Below, piece by piece: positions 1 through 8,537 of a stretch of DNA of 64,000 nucleotides. The DNA lies in assembly GCA_020634155.1 (NCBI GenBank), contig JACKCI010000001.1, positions 124,001 through 188,000 on the forward strand, written 5' to 3'. Each line of letters begins with the position of its first letter. Positions within the stretch are counted from its first letter, which is position 1. The notes beneath the pieces were generated by a model. The model was not told where the DNA came from. It saw only the letters and a list, made by a program, of their open reading frames with translations, and made no database searches. The stretch comes from Anaerolineales bacterium (GTDB lineage: Bacteria; Chloroflexota; Anaerolineae; Aggregatilineales; J027). The position numbers were made by a program, and so were the translations under genes.

Positions 1-1235
1 ACACCAACCGTAAATGTATCAGCCCCATTTTCGGGAAAATTGATTCGCACCTGTGAGGTACTGGGTACCGTTGGGGTTGAGGTTGGCAATGGTGCAGCTA
101 CTTCAGGGGCGAGGGCTTGGGGGAAAAAGCGGTCAGGGTCTTGGCTGGTATAGAATCCAAAACTACCAAGGGCTGCGATAATGAGAGTCACCCACAGACA
201 AGAGCGTATTTGTGACCCGTGCTTAGGGCGTGGCGGTGGCAAGATGGGTACATAGGAGCGCGAGGCTTGATAAGGATAGGGGGTATTCGGTGCCGGAGCA
301 TAGATTGGCGTTAGTACCCCATTCTCAGCTACAGCCTTGAGATTGGATGGGGTATCGGTGGAAATGCGGCTCTGCTTACGGGGCGGGTGGCGGTGTGCAA
401 TGGTCTCCATACCCCGTAGCGCCCGTTGAAAGTCCTGCGAAAATTCTCCGGCGGTGGGATAACGGTCATTGTTATTCTTGGCAAGCGCCTTATTGATGAC
501 CTGTTCGACACCCTCGCTGACATCTGCTGCATGAATGCGAATGGGGGGCGGTGGCTCGTTAAGGTGTTTATACATTAGCGAATGCGGAGAATCAGCATGG
601 AAAGGCGGCTCCCCCGATAGCATCAAATAGACCAACACCCCCAGTCCATAAATGTCCGTGAGTGGGGTCGCATCTTCCCCACGCCATTGCTCAGGTGCCA
701 TGTAGGTTGGTGTTCCTAGTACATTGCCCGTTACCGTTAAGCCACCGCCCGTGAGGTTGAGAATCTTGGCAATCCCAAAGTCGGTTAGGTAGGCATGACC
801 TTTGTCATCAAGAAGAATATTCGTTGGCTTGAGGTCACGATGCACCACGCCCTGCTGATGGGCATGGTCGAGCGCTGAGGCGATTTGATAGAGCCAGCCG
901 CCCGTCTCGTCTGGGGAAAGGGTTGTACGGCGTAAGATGTCAGCAAGCGTGCCGCCATTGATTAGTGGCGTCACCATGAAGGGATGCTGCTGGTCATGCC
1001 CATAGTCCAGTAAGGGTAGGATATTGGGGTGCCGCATAGCGGAGACAATCTTGGCCTCTTGCTCAAAGCGCTTAAAGAACATATCGCGGGTTTCTGGACT
1101 GGTGTCCATGACCTTAACGGCAACCTCGGCTTGGTCTTCCGTGCGGATTGCCCGATAGACGGCTGACATGCCACCGCGTCCAATGCGCTCTTGAAGTTGA
1201 TATTGGCCTAGCTGTTGGCCTGTTAAATCTTCCAT
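1..1235 (-). CDS. Serine/threonine protein kinase, C-terminus cut by window edge
   Basis: Eukaryotic-type (Hanks) protein kinase read from an ATG at 1235. About 411 residues are visible and the frame is still open at base 1. The start MEDLTGQQLGQYQL leads into the glycine loop ERIGRGGMSAVYRA; VAVKV carries the ATP-binding lysine, HRDLKPTNILL is the catalytic loop, DFGIAK the metal-binding motif and GTPTYMAPEQ the P+1/APE region, so the kinase is intact and probably active. After the kinase domain (about residues 1-270) comes a proline/basic linker and a single membrane segment (SCLWVTLIIAALGSFGFY), then a Thr/Pro-rich stretch that runs off the window. Topology is therefore cytosolic kinase, one membrane span, extracellular tail, as in PknB-like receptors. 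It lies three bases after the stop of the gene upstream and is probably co-transcribed with it. Confidence 0.93.
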   Translation of the reverse strand, partial: MEDLTGQQLGQYQLQERIGRGGMSAVYRAIRTEDQAEVAVKVMDTSPETRDMFFKRFEQEAKIVSAMRHPNILPLLDYGHDQQHPFMVTPLINGGTLADILRRTTLSPDETGGWLYQIASALDHAHQQGVVHRDLKPTNILLDDKGHAYLTDFGIAKILNLTGGGLTVTGNVLGTPTYMAPEQWRGEDATPLTDIYGLGVLVYLMLSGEPPFHADSPHSLMYKHLNEPPPPIRIHAADVSEGVEQVINKALAKNNNDRYPTAGEFSQDFQRALRGMETIAHRHPPRKQSRISTDTPSNLKAVAENGVLTPIYAPAPNTPYPYQASRSYVPILPPPRPKHGSQIRSCLWVTLIIAALGSFGFYTSQDPDRFFPQALAPEVAAPLPTSTPTVPSTSQVRINFPENGADTFTVG

Positions 1236-1238
1236 GCT

Positions 1239-2138
1239 TTACTCATCAGGTACCTCTGCGGATGTGGGGTCAATCGGTATCATCATCACAGAAGGTGTTT
1301 TGGTTGAATGTAAGTCCTTAAAAGCAGGATTGACCCACGTCGGAAATAGCCAGTCGGCAGCCGTCGCAAGGCGAAATTTGGGTATTTTGTTGATACCCTC
1401 AATCGCTTCTTGGGCCAATACCGCTGCCTGCATAAATCCCACTGCTTGGGGCAAGCTGGTAAAGGCCAGCACTACCGTTTCGCCCGTCGCAAGTTGAACG
1501 CCGACTGCTTCCCATTTAAGCATGTCTTTTGAATCATGCCAACTCGGTTGATTAGGAGTCTGGCGTATCAACAAAAACACATAACGAGCCTTAACGCCTA
1601 GCCATTGTTGACCTTGAATAATACCGAGCGATTCGGATAAGGGCCTATTTTGTGCAACCCGTGCGAGGGTAGATGTTGCGGGTGGATAGGGTTTTTCGCC
1701 CCGACTAAGCAGCACCCAACCATCCCAAATGGTCTCTGCCAAAAGGCGGGTAAATCCAGCCTGTTCAAGTTGTTGGGCATGGGTTGTCATGTCATAGGAT
1801 GTGATGGCTTGTTGCTGAAGTTGATACATGTTCAACGCCAAGCGGGGATACTTCAAAAAGAAGGGCCATAGTTGGTGGAGACGTTTGCGAATGGTTGGGG
1901 TTAGTATCATCAAGCGACCACCTGCCCGTAGTACACGCAAACAGTCCACCAACGGGGCCTGTGAGTCTGCAATAATCGCATCCACGCTATTGGCTGGCGT
2001 AGTCGGCAAATTGGTGGGCATAAACACAACATCGGCTCGTTGCTGCTGTATGAGTGCGCCAAGCTGAGGCATCCCAACCACGAGAAGACGCAGTTGAGGG
2101 CCACTGGGTGGTAAATGTTTGGTTACATCACGAATCAT
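1239..2138 (-). CDS. Methyltransferase-like protein of unknown function
   Basis: A 299-residue protein from an ATG at 2138. The N-terminal 160 residues resemble a shrunken class I SAM methyltransferase: LRLLVVGMPQLG stands where the glycine-rich SAM loop would be, ANSVDAIIADSQ resembles motif IV and LRVLRAGGRLMILTP resembles the post-motif strand of Methyltransf_11 proteins. The SAM loop is degenerate and shortened, so catalytic activity is doubtful. The C-terminal half has no domain I recognise. Three bases separate it from the membrane-bound Ser/Thr kinase downstream, which suggests a two-gene operon. Family assignment is inference; the frame itself is well supported by length and by close packing with the kinase gene. 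Confidence 0.7.
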   Translation of the reverse strand: MIRDVTKHLPPSGPQLRLLVVGMPQLGALIQQQRADVVFMPTNLPTTPANSVDAIIADSQAPLVDCLRVLRAGGRLMILTPTIRKRLHQLWPFFLKYPRLALNMYQLQQQAITSYDMTTHAQQLEQAGFTRLLAETIWDGWVLLSRGEKPYPPATSTLARVAQNRPLSESLGIIQGQQWLGVKARYVFLLIRQTPNQPSWHDSKDMLKWEAVGVQLATGETVVLAFTSLPQAVGFMQAAVLAQEAIEGINKIPKFRLATAADWLFPTWVNPAFKDLHSTKTPSVMMIPIDPTSAEVPDE

Positions 2139-2183
2139 AACCCTAATTTTAACCGAATGTAGCCAGAATGCCCCATCATCTCG

Positions 2184-2189
2184 TATAAT
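2184..2189 (+). promoter_or_regulatory. Probable -10 box for the M42 peptidase gene
   Basis: A perfect TATAAT hexamer lies in the 70-base gap between divergent genes. No convincing -35 element stands 16-18 bases upstream. Transcription starting near 2196 would place AGGAG at 2203-2207 in a short leader ahead of the TTG at 2216. Confidence 0.35.
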
Positions 2190-2215
2190 GCAAAGGCTGT
2201 TCAGGAGTGAAGCTA

Positions 2216-3277
2216 TTGAGTGATTTGCAATTTGATGTACAGGTAATGACCGATTTTTTGGTGAAATTGTTAAATACCCCTAGCCCAACAGGCTATTATT
2301 CTGAAGCAATGGACTACGTTCATCAAGCCTTTGCTGCCCTTGAAGTCCCAAATTTAACCCTCACAACTACCCCCAAGGGTGCCCTACTTGGGTTCTGGAA
2401 AGGGAGCCAAACTGACAAGCCACGTGGTATGACAGCCCATGTCGATACTCTAGGCTTGATGGTCAAAGAGATTAAGGGAAGCGGGCGGCTCCGTACCACT
2501 CAACTCGGTGGCTATATGTGGACCGCCGTCGAATTTGAAGGGGTGACCGTTCGTACTTATAGCGACCAGCGCTATCGTGGAACCCTGCTCCCCAGCAACC
2601 CCAGCGTGCATGTCAATGCAGGCATTCGGGACGCTAAACGCGAGGAGTCGCTGATGGAAGTACGCCTTGATGCCAAAGTTAACAGCGCTGATGATGTCCG
2701 TCAGTTGGGCATTGAGGTGGGCGACTTTGTATTCCTTGACCCTCGTGTAGAAGTTACCGACACAGGCTTTATTCGCTCTCGCCACTTGGATGATAAGGCG
2801 GGTGTGGCGGTTATCTATGGGGCTTTGCAGGCTCTCAAGGATGCGGGCTTGCGGCCTGCCCAAGACACAACCTTTTTGATTGCCAACTACGAAGAGGTCG
2901 GACATGGTGGGTCATCGGGCTTCCCTGACAACCTGTATGAACTACTAGCGATTGATATGGGGGCCTTGGGTGATGGGCAAGCAGGTGATGAGTTCTCAGC
3001 TAGTATTTGCGTCAAAGACTCCAGCGGCCCCTATCATTTTATGATGAACAACAAGCTGCGGCGCTTGGCAGAGACCTTTGAGATTGCCCACAAACTGGAC
3101 ATCTATCCCTATTATGGATCGGATGGCAGCGCTTATTGGCGGGCAGGCGGGCAAGCACGGGTTGGCTTGATTGGTCCCGGCGTTGATGCCTCCCATGCTT
3201 ATGAACGCACCCATCAAGATAGCCTATACCACAGCGCCCACCTGATTGCACGGTATCTTTTGGACGATAGCGAGTAA
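2216..3277 (+). CDS. M42 family metallopeptidase (glutamyl aminopeptidase/endoglucanase-type)
   Basis: Cytosolic dinuclear-metal aminopeptidase of the tetrahedral (TET) M42 family, about 353 residues, the usual family length. Metal-ligand regions are all visible: TAHVDTLG (first His/Asp), SRHLDDKAGVAV (bridging Asp), NYEEVGHG (catalytic Glu pair), AIDMGA (Asp) and the C-terminal DASHAYERTHQDS His. Such enzymes trim short peptides released by the proteasome or other proteases. The frame opens with a GTG at 2207, but that codon overlaps the AGGAG at 2203-2207; TTG 2216 sits eight bases after it and is preferred. ATG 2246 (MTDFLVKLL) is a third possibility and matches where homologues usually begin. 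The next gene starts six bases after the stop. Confidence 0.92.
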   Translation: MSDLQFDVQVMTDFLVKLLNTPSPTGYYSEAMDYVHQAFAALEVPNLTLTTTPKGALLGFWKGSQTDKPRGMTAHVDTLGLMVKEIKGSGRLRTTQLGGYMWTAVEFEGVTVRTYSDQRYRGTLLPSNPSVHVNAGIRDAKREESLMEVRLDAKVNSADDVRQLGIEVGDFVFLDPRVEVTDTGFIRSRHLDDKAGVAVIYGALQALKDAGLRPAQDTTFLIANYEEVGHGGSSGFPDNLYELLAIDMGALGDGQAGDEFSASICVKDSSGPYHFMMNNKLRRLAETFEIAHKLDIYPYYGSDGSAYWRAGGQARVGLIGPGVDASHAYERTHQDSLYHSAHLIARYLLDDSE

Positions 3278-3283
3278 GCCTCT

Positions 3284-4594
3284 ATGGATGATTTTGTGCG
3301 GAGCGACCCCGTACCCTATCGCGTATGGGGCGAGTCCTTTATTGAAAAAGGTGCCATTCAACAAATGGTACGGGCCGCCCGTTTGCCCGTCTCCGTACAA
3401 GGTGCCCTGATGCCGGATGCTCATGAAGGCTATGGTTTGCCCATCGGCGGGGTCTTGGCAACTACCAACGCTATCATCCCCTATGCCGTCGGGGTCGATA
3501 TTGCGTGCCGCATGAGTATGACTATCTTTAATGTTTCACCCTATATGCTAGGGCAAAAGCGCGAAAAGTTCCGCCAAGCGATTGAAGACAACACGCTATT
3601 TGGGCCGGGTCGTGAGTTCCAGCAGCCCGTTGAGCATCCCGTTCTCGATGACCCGCTGTTTAGTGAATTGGCTATTGCCCGTAAGATGAAAGACACCGCC
3701 TATAAGCAACTCGGCACGAGTGGTTCCGGTAATCACTTTGTCGAGTTTGGTGCCTTGACCGTTCATGCCGTGATTGAAGGTACAGGCAAGGGTGATGGAG
3801 AAGGGTCACGCTCCTATGGCACTATTCCCATTGGCAAGTATTTGGCACTGGTAAGCCACAGCGGGAGTCGCGGTCTGGGCTATACCATCGCCAACTACTA
3901 CACCGAAATCGCCATACACACCCACCAAGAACTCCCGAAAGACTTTCAGCATCTGGCGTGGCTCGATATGCAGACGGGGGTGGGGCAGGAATACTGGCAC
4001 GCCATGAATCTGGCGGGCCGCTATGCCAGTGCCAACCATGCCGTTATCCACCAGAAGATTGCCCAAGCCATGCGCCTTGAGGTGTTGGGGGGTATCGAAA
4101 ATCATCACAACTTCGCGTGGAAAGAGGTGCATGACGGGCAAGAGGTTATTGTGCATCGCAAAGGGGCCACTCCGGCAGGAGCGGGGGTCTATGGCGTGAT
4201 TCCGGGGAGTATGACGGCTCCGGGGTTTGTAGTGCGCGGCAAGGGGCAAGCAGAATCACTAGATAGTGCCTCGCATGGGGCGGGCCGCCAGATGTCGCGT
4301 AGTCAAGCGTTCAAACAATTCGATTGGGATAAAGTAGAACGCCAACTGAAAAAGTTTGGTGTGGAACTCATTTCCGGTGGATTGGACGAATCGCCGGGGG
4401 CCTATAAAGATATTCGCATTGTAATGGAAGCCCAAAAGGATTTAGTGGAAATCGTCGCCGAATTTCAGCCGATACTGGTCAAAATGGATGCCGATAAGCA
4501 GTCACGCCGTCGGCGCAGTGAGCGCCTTGATCCCGACGAACTACGCCGCAAGAAAAAGCTCAACAAACCAGACCGCAAAAACAAGCGCGATTAA
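3284..4594 (+). CDS. rtcB: RtcB-family RNA-splicing ligase
   Basis: GTP- and Mn-dependent ligase joining RNA 2',3'-cyclic phosphate or 3'-phosphate ends to 5'-hydroxyl ends (436 residues). Family signatures occur in order: LMPDAHEGYGLPIGGV, VGVDIACRM (metal-binding Asp/Cys), GSGNHFVEFG, SHSGSRGLG, ENHHNFAWKE, RKGATPAGAG, SHGAGRQMSR (the motif holding the guanylated His in characterised RtcB) and SPGAYKDI near the end. The last 40 residues are a lysine/arginine-rich tail beyond the conserved core. No rtcA, archease or RtcR-type regulator is nearby, so this is a stand-alone repair or tRNA ligase. It follows the M42 peptidase by six bases and ends at a clear terminator. Confidence 0.95.
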   Translation: MDDFVRSDPVPYRVWGESFIEKGAIQQMVRAARLPVSVQGALMPDAHEGYGLPIGGVLATTNAIIPYAVGVDIACRMSMTIFNVSPYMLGQKREKFRQAIEDNTLFGPGREFQQPVEHPVLDDPLFSELAIARKMKDTAYKQLGTSGSGNHFVEFGALTVHAVIEGTGKGDGEGSRSYGTIPIGKYLALVSHSGSRGLGYTIANYYTEIAIHTHQELPKDFQHLAWLDMQTGVGQEYWHAMNLAGRYASANHAVIHQKIAQAMRLEVLGGIENHHNFAWKEVHDGQEVIVHRKGATPAGAGVYGVIPGSMTAPGFVVRGKGQAESLDSASHGAGRQMSRSQAFKQFDWDKVERQLKKFGVELISGGLDESPGAYKDIRIVMEAQKDLVEIVAEFQPILVKMDADKQSRRRRSERLDPDELRRKKKLNKPDRKNKRD

Positions 4595-4595
4595 C

Positions 4596-4628
4596 GGGGA
4601 AGGCTATCCAAGCCCTCCCCAATTTTTT
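4596..4628 (+). terminator. Rho-independent terminator after rtcB
   Basis: Ten-base stem with one mismatch (4596-4605 with 4611-4620), five-base loop, then a run of six T at 4623-4628. It separates the convergent rtcB and persulfide dioxygenase genes. Confidence 0.8.
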
Positions 4629-4633
4629 ATCGC

Positions 4634-6043
4634 CTAGGCGTTGATTATTTCACCTTCTTCAAGCGGTAAGCCTGCTGCTTGCCATGCCTCAACCCCACCT
4701 TCAAGATTGATGATATTATTAAAACCGTATCTTTGCAGCAAACTGGCGACAACTTGGGAGCGGATGCCCGTCGCACAATGAACCACGACTGGTTGCGTGC
4801 GTGAAATCTGGTCAAGATGACGGGCAATATAGCCCATTGGGATATGCAGAGCATTCGGGATATGCTTCTCTTGGTATTCCGTCAGGTTACGAATATCAAG
4901 GAATTGCACTCCACCATCAAGTGCCGCCACCTGTTGGTGGGTATATTGAGGCGTTATCTCGGACAAATTTGACAGGCGGTCAGGGGTGATATAGCCCACC
5001 ACCTTGTCAATGCCAATAGCCTGTAAATCACGAATAACCGCATCAAGGCGGTCAGCCTCAACAATCAAGTAAACAGGCTGCGTATAGTCTATGTACCAAC
5101 CAGCATAGGTATTGAAGCCATTTGAACTAGCCGGAATATTAAGCGTACCTGCTAGATGTCCGTTGGCAAATTCCACACCATCGCGGGTGTCAATCACCAT
5201 GTGACCATCAGCGATATGTTTTTCCAATTGGGCAGGGGTTAACTCAACTGGGCTAGGGAGTTCATATAACAAAGCAGGCCCAACTTTATTAACCTTTTTC
5301 ATTTGGGCAAAATAGGTTGGGGGTTCGGGCTGCCCCTCTAACAACCACTCAACGAAACTATCCTCGTCTGTAAATTGAAAAGCTGGATTAAAGCGCTTTT
5401 CATAGCCGAGGGTGGTCGAAGGCAATGCACCAAGTGCTTTTCCACACGCACTACCCGCGCCATGTCCGGGCCAAATTTGCAGATAATCCGGCAGATTCAA
5501 CATACGCTGAATATTTTGGTACTGTTGACGAGCACCAATTACCATCGTACCCGCATAGCCCGCTGCTCGTTCCAGCAAGTCAGGCCGTCCAACAGCGCCC
5601 ACAAAGATAAAATCGCCTGTAAAAAGCCCCATCGGCTCATCAGCGGCAGCGGTATCCGTGATTTGGAAAACCAAATGCTCTGGGGTATGCCCCGGCGTAG
5701 CAAGGACTTCCACCCGAATGTTACCCACCATCCAAGAATCACCATCTTGTATCAACACGGTGTTATCATCAGCAAATTGATATTTCCAGTTGACATCGCC
5801 CATATCGCTTAAGTAGAGTGTTGCCCCTGTTTGTGAGGCCAGCTCACGGCTCCCACTGACAAAATCAGCATGGATATGGGTTTCGGTGATATGGGTGATT
5901 CGCAAGCCCTCGGCGCGGGCCGCCTCTAAATAGGGTGATATGTCACGGGCAGGGTCAATAACGAGCGCTTCACCCGTTGCCGCACAGCCAACCAAATAGG
6001 AGGCTTGTGCCAGTTTTTTATCATAGAAATACTTCAGCAGCAT
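4634..6043 (-). CDS. Persulfide dioxygenase fused to two rhodanese domains (CstB/BaSP-like)
   Basis: A 469-residue three-domain sulfur enzyme. Residues 1-250 are an ETHE1-type metallo-beta-lactamase fold: THIHADFVSG carries the iron ligands, and TPGHTPEH and GHGAGSACGKALG follow as in persulfide dioxygenases, which oxidise low-molecular-weight persulfide to sulfite. Residues about 270-350 form a rhodanese homology domain (VIDTRDGVEF) whose catalytic cysteine loop is missing. Residues about 370-465 form an active-looking rhodanese with loop CATGIRS. This order matches staphylococcal CstB, which converts persulfide to thiosulfate. A TTG nine bases upstream is also in frame, but ATG 6043 has GGAAGG at good spacing and matches the usual N-terminus MLLKYFYD. 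It diverges from the sulfite-oxidase operon and shares its 98-base promoter region. Confidence 0.92.
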   Translation of the reverse strand: MLLKYFYDKKLAQASYLVGCAATGEALVIDPARDISPYLEAARAEGLRITHITETHIHADFVSGSRELASQTGATLYLSDMGDVNWKYQFADDNTVLIQDGDSWMVGNIRVEVLATPGHTPEHLVFQITDTAAADEPMGLFTGDFIFVGAVGRPDLLERAAGYAGTMVIGARQQYQNIQRMLNLPDYLQIWPGHGAGSACGKALGALPSTTLGYEKRFNPAFQFTDEDSFVEWLLEGQPEPPTYFAQMKKVNKVGPALLYELPSPVELTPAQLEKHIADGHMVIDTRDGVEFANGHLAGTLNIPASSNGFNTYAGWYIDYTQPVYLIVEADRLDAVIRDLQAIGIDKVVGYITPDRLSNLSEITPQYTHQQVAALDGGVQFLDIRNLTEYQEKHIPNALHIPMGYIARHLDQISRTQPVVVHCATGIRSQVVASLLQRYGFNNIINLEGGVEAWQAAGLPLEEGEIINA

Positions 6044-6091
6044 AGTCAACAACCTTCCTTCTCGGATTTAGGCTAATAGTTTGGCATCATT

Positions 6092-6120
6092 TTCGCAAGA
6101 CACAAGAATCGCGTTATGAT
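6092..6120 (+). promoter_or_regulatory. Probable promoter of the sulfite oxidase-like operon
   Basis: TTCGCA (6092-6097), a 17-base spacer and TATGAT (6115-6120). The expected start near 6127 leaves a short leader with AGAGGAG before the ATG at 6142. Confidence 0.5.
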
Positions 6121-6141
6121 TGTGGTCAAGAGGAGACAGTC

Positions 6142-6672
6142 ATGAGAGAACCATTTCGTTCCCGACCGCGCATTCGTCCCCAGCAACCCCCGCCCCCTGA
6201 GCCAGAAGACCAAGTTATTGATGGGGTGATTACTGAGGACATCGAACAATCCTTGGTGCCGTATACAGAGCCAGAGCCAGCACAGGCAGAACCGCGTCCC
6301 CGTCCACAACGCCCTCGTGTTAAACGGACACGCCTCGCGCATGTGGATTTATTCGTGTTGGCGCTGATGTTGTTGGTAGGAGGCACCTTCTTTACGTTGA
6401 TGAACGTCGCCACCCTAGCCGATGCCATTTTGCAGTGGTGGCCTGCGGTTAGCTTAGGAGGAGCGGTGCTATGGTCGTTTATCGCGTTGATTCGGCGCGA
6501 TGCAGCTGCGTTTTTGGGTGGAGCAGGAGTCGTGGGCTTAAGCGTGAGTTTGTTGCTGGATAGCAATGATGTAGCTCCATTCAGTGAATCCGTAATTGGC
6601 GTTATCCTCATCTCCTTGGGCGTAGCAATTGTGGTGCGGGGCCTTTTGCTTCGCTCAACTGAGGCGGTCTAG
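6142..6672 (+). CDS. Four-span membrane protein of unknown function
   Basis: A 176-residue protein opening the operon, with GAGGAG seven bases before the ATG. The first 70 residues are a soluble, Pro/Glu/Arg-rich segment (RPRPQRPRVKRTR) that is probably cytosolic. Four hydrophobic segments follow at about residues 70-90, 95-115, 120-140 and 150-170, connected by very short loops. I recognise no family. Its stop codon is immediately followed by the ATG of the molybdenum enzyme gene, so the two are translated from one message. It could be an anchor or assembly partner for the exported oxidoreductase and cytochrome, but nothing in the sequence proves this. Confidence 0.8.
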   Translation: MREPFRSRPRIRPQQPPPPEPEDQVIDGVITEDIEQSLVPYTEPEPAQAEPRPRPQRPRVKRTRLAHVDLFVLALMLLVGGTFFTLMNVATLADAILQWWPAVSLGGAVLWSFIALIRRDAAAFLGGAGVVGLSVSLLLDSNDVAPFSESVIGVILISLGVAIVVRGLLLRSTEAV

Positions 6673-7764
6673 ATGCCACATAAGCCCCTTTCTCGACGTG
6701 ATTTTTTGCTGGTGGTGACAGGCTCAACAGCCGCTACCCTCGCCGGATGTCGTCCCAGCGATAGCCCGCCCCCACCAACGGTCTATAAATCGGGTGCTTT
6801 AATCAGTACACCTGTAACTATCCAAGGGCAACCCGTTGAAGCTGACCCACGCTATGCCCACCTGACCCATAACGCGCCGATTATCACCGACAACCATATC
6901 TTCTATGTGCAAGATTACCCACAAAGCGGGGATACACCTCGCTATGATGATGTGCTGGAAAACTGGCGTTTAACGATTGATGGTTGGGTTGAGAATCCCC
7001 TCGATTTAAGCTATGAAGCCATCCGCCAATTGCCCGAAGTCGAAACCACCCGCACCCTTGAGTGTATCGGCAATCCAGTCGGGGGTAGCTTGATTGGTAA
7101 CGCGGTCTGGGGTGGCTGCTGGTTCAGCGATCTCCTTACACAAGCGCGGGTGAAGCCAGAGGCCAAACAAGCCAAGTTCTATGCCTCCGATGGCTATAGC
7201 ACCTCCGTCGATATGGAGTGGATTACCCAAGCTGGTGTCCTGTTGGCTTATAAAATGAACGAGCAATTGCTTCCGCGTGAACATGGCTACCCCTTGCGAA
7301 TCTTCATTCCGGAGCTGTATGGTCAAAAGATGCCCAAGTGGATTGAGCGCATTGAGTTTATAGACTACGAGTACAAGGGCTATTGGGAGAGTCGGGGATG
7401 GTCAGATCGAGGCGAGGTGCAGACCAACGCCATTATCCAAACGCCCCCGCATCAGACCCGCATTCAGGGCCAAGTCTATATCCAAGGTATTGCCTTTGCG
7501 GGTCATCGAGCCATTACCCAAGTTGAGGTGCGTGTTGATGGGGGTGAATGGATGCCTACCACTCTCGTCCAAGGCGAATCACCCTTAGTTTGGACCCAAT
7601 GGTATGTGGCATGGCACCCCGCCACCACTGGCACCTATGAGATAGAAGTGCGCTCAACCGATGAGACAGGTTTCACCCAGCAAACCAGCGCCAATGGAGC
7701 CTTTGGCAGCGCTAAACCCCAAGGAACCAACGCTATTCATCGCATTGTACTTCAGGTGGTGTAG
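6673..7764 (+). CDS. Exported sulfite oxidase-like molybdenum oxidoreductase (Tat lipoprotein)
   Basis: A 363-residue member of the sulfite oxidase/MsrP superfamily. The N-terminus has a twin-arginine motif (SRRDFLL, residues 7-13) followed by a hydrophobic stretch and a lipobox-like LAGC with Cys26, so it is probably exported folded and lipid-anchored outside the membrane. The Moco domain spans about 60-250; ECIGNP (about Cys131) supplies the molybdenum thiolate, and REHGYPLRIFIPELYG and GYWESRGW are typical of the family. Residues about 265-363 form the Ig-like Mo-co dimerisation domain (ALVDGGEWMP-like element at VRVDGGEW), which favours a true sulfite oxidase over a short MsrP. The multihaem cytochrome encoded next would be a natural electron acceptor. 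Substrate is inferred from fold and neighbours. Confidence 0.9.
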   Translation: MPHKPLSRRDFLLVVTGSTAATLAGCRPSDSPPPPTVYKSGALISTPVTIQGQPVEADPRYAHLTHNAPIITDNHIFYVQDYPQSGDTPRYDDVLENWRLTIDGWVENPLDLSYEAIRQLPEVETTRTLECIGNPVGGSLIGNAVWGGCWFSDLLTQARVKPEAKQAKFYASDGYSTSVDMEWITQAGVLLAYKMNEQLLPREHGYPLRIFIPELYGQKMPKWIERIEFIDYEYKGYWESRGWSDRGEVQTNAIIQTPPHQTRIQGQVYIQGIAFAGHRAITQVEVRVDGGEWMPTTLVQGESPLVWTQWYVAWHPATTGTYEIEVRSTDETGFTQQTSANGAFGSAKPQGTNAIHRIVLQVV

Positions 7765-7817
7765 CTATTCGACGTTGGCTGAGTCCACTAACTACTTTCT
7801 CACGCCGCACATGGCTA

Positions 7818-8537
7818 TTGATTGTAGGCGGAGTGTTGGTGTTGCTGGGTGGCACGGCGGGCATTGGCGGTTCGTTGCTAGAGGAGCATGACCGCAACTG
7901 TACGGTGTGTCACGTAGCAGCCGAGCGCACCTACTACAACCGCGCCCAATTGGCGATGGATGCTCAAGATGAGACTATCCCCGACCTGTCCTCCTATCAT
8001 TATGTGGTCGCCCTCAATACCCCCCAGATGGAGGCTTTTCGCTGTGTGGATTGCCATCGCGGACGCCAGACTATCCCCGACCGCGTGCTGACTTTAGGCT
8101 TGGGTATCTACGACACGGCGGTTTATGCCACAGGCGGAGGCAGCAGCACCGCGATTGAATCAGCCACCCTCAAGCATTCACAGGGGATGGTCGAGAAAGC
8201 TTGTATCCATTGTCATAGCGACACGCTAGAAACGCTCGGCTTTAACAATCACTACCACAACTATTTACCCGCAGCAGAGGCGGCCTATCGGCAGACAGGC
8301 AATCTGACCGTCGAGGAAGGACTACCCTTTGCAGAAGAAAGGCGTTTGCTTTTAGAGGGTTTACAAACCGCCCAAACTGACACATCATGTACAGATTGCC
8401 ACTTGGCCCATGTCACCGTGATTGGCGGTGAGCGGGTGCAATTTATCCAAGAGGCTGTCCGCAATACCGGATGCACCCGTTGCCATATGGATGTCGATTT
8501 AAGAATAGACCTAACGAGCGAGAATGACGCCGAATGA
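7818..8537 (+). CDS. Membrane-anchored pentahaem cytochrome c
   Basis: A 239-residue protein with five CxxCH haem-attachment motifs: CTVCH, CVDCH, CIHCH, CTDCH and CTRCH, plus additional histidines for axial ligation. An N-terminal hydrophobic segment (IVGGVLVLLGGTAGIGGSLL) would anchor it with the haem domain outside the membrane, in the style of NapC/NirT and other multihaem carriers. The true start is uncertain: TTG 7818 cuts into the anchor, while the frame is open back to the preceding stop, and an ATT at 7767 two bases after that stop would give the cationic start IRRWLSPLTTFSRRTW ahead of the anchor. The ATT start looks biologically better but is a rare codon. Its final bases overlap the next gene (ATGA at 8534-8537). 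Confidence 0.88.
   Translation: MIVGGVLVLLGGTAGIGGSLLEEHDRNCTVCHVAAERTYYNRAQLAMDAQDETIPDLSSYHYVVALNTPQMEAFRCVDCHRGRQTIPDRVLTLGLGIYDTAVYATGGGSSTAIESATLKHSQGMVEKACIHCHSDTLETLGFNNHYHNYLPAAEAAYRQTGNLTVEEGLPFAEERRLLLEGLQTAQTDTSCTDCHLAHVTVIGGERVQFIQEAVRNTGCTRCHMDVDLRIDLTSENDAE

Noticed and set aside
2450..2905. Long open frame antisense to the M42 peptidase gene
   Set aside because: It lies wholly opposite a gene with all family motifs, has no Shine-Dalgarno and no recognisable protein features.
3806..4249. 147-codon frame antisense to rtcB
   Set aside because: It is a by-product of codon use on the other strand; its composition is atypical and no motif is present.
5375..5812. 145-codon frame antisense to the persulfide dioxygenase
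   Set aside because: The opposite strand encodes continuous conserved MBL motifs, and the frame has no ribosome-binding site.
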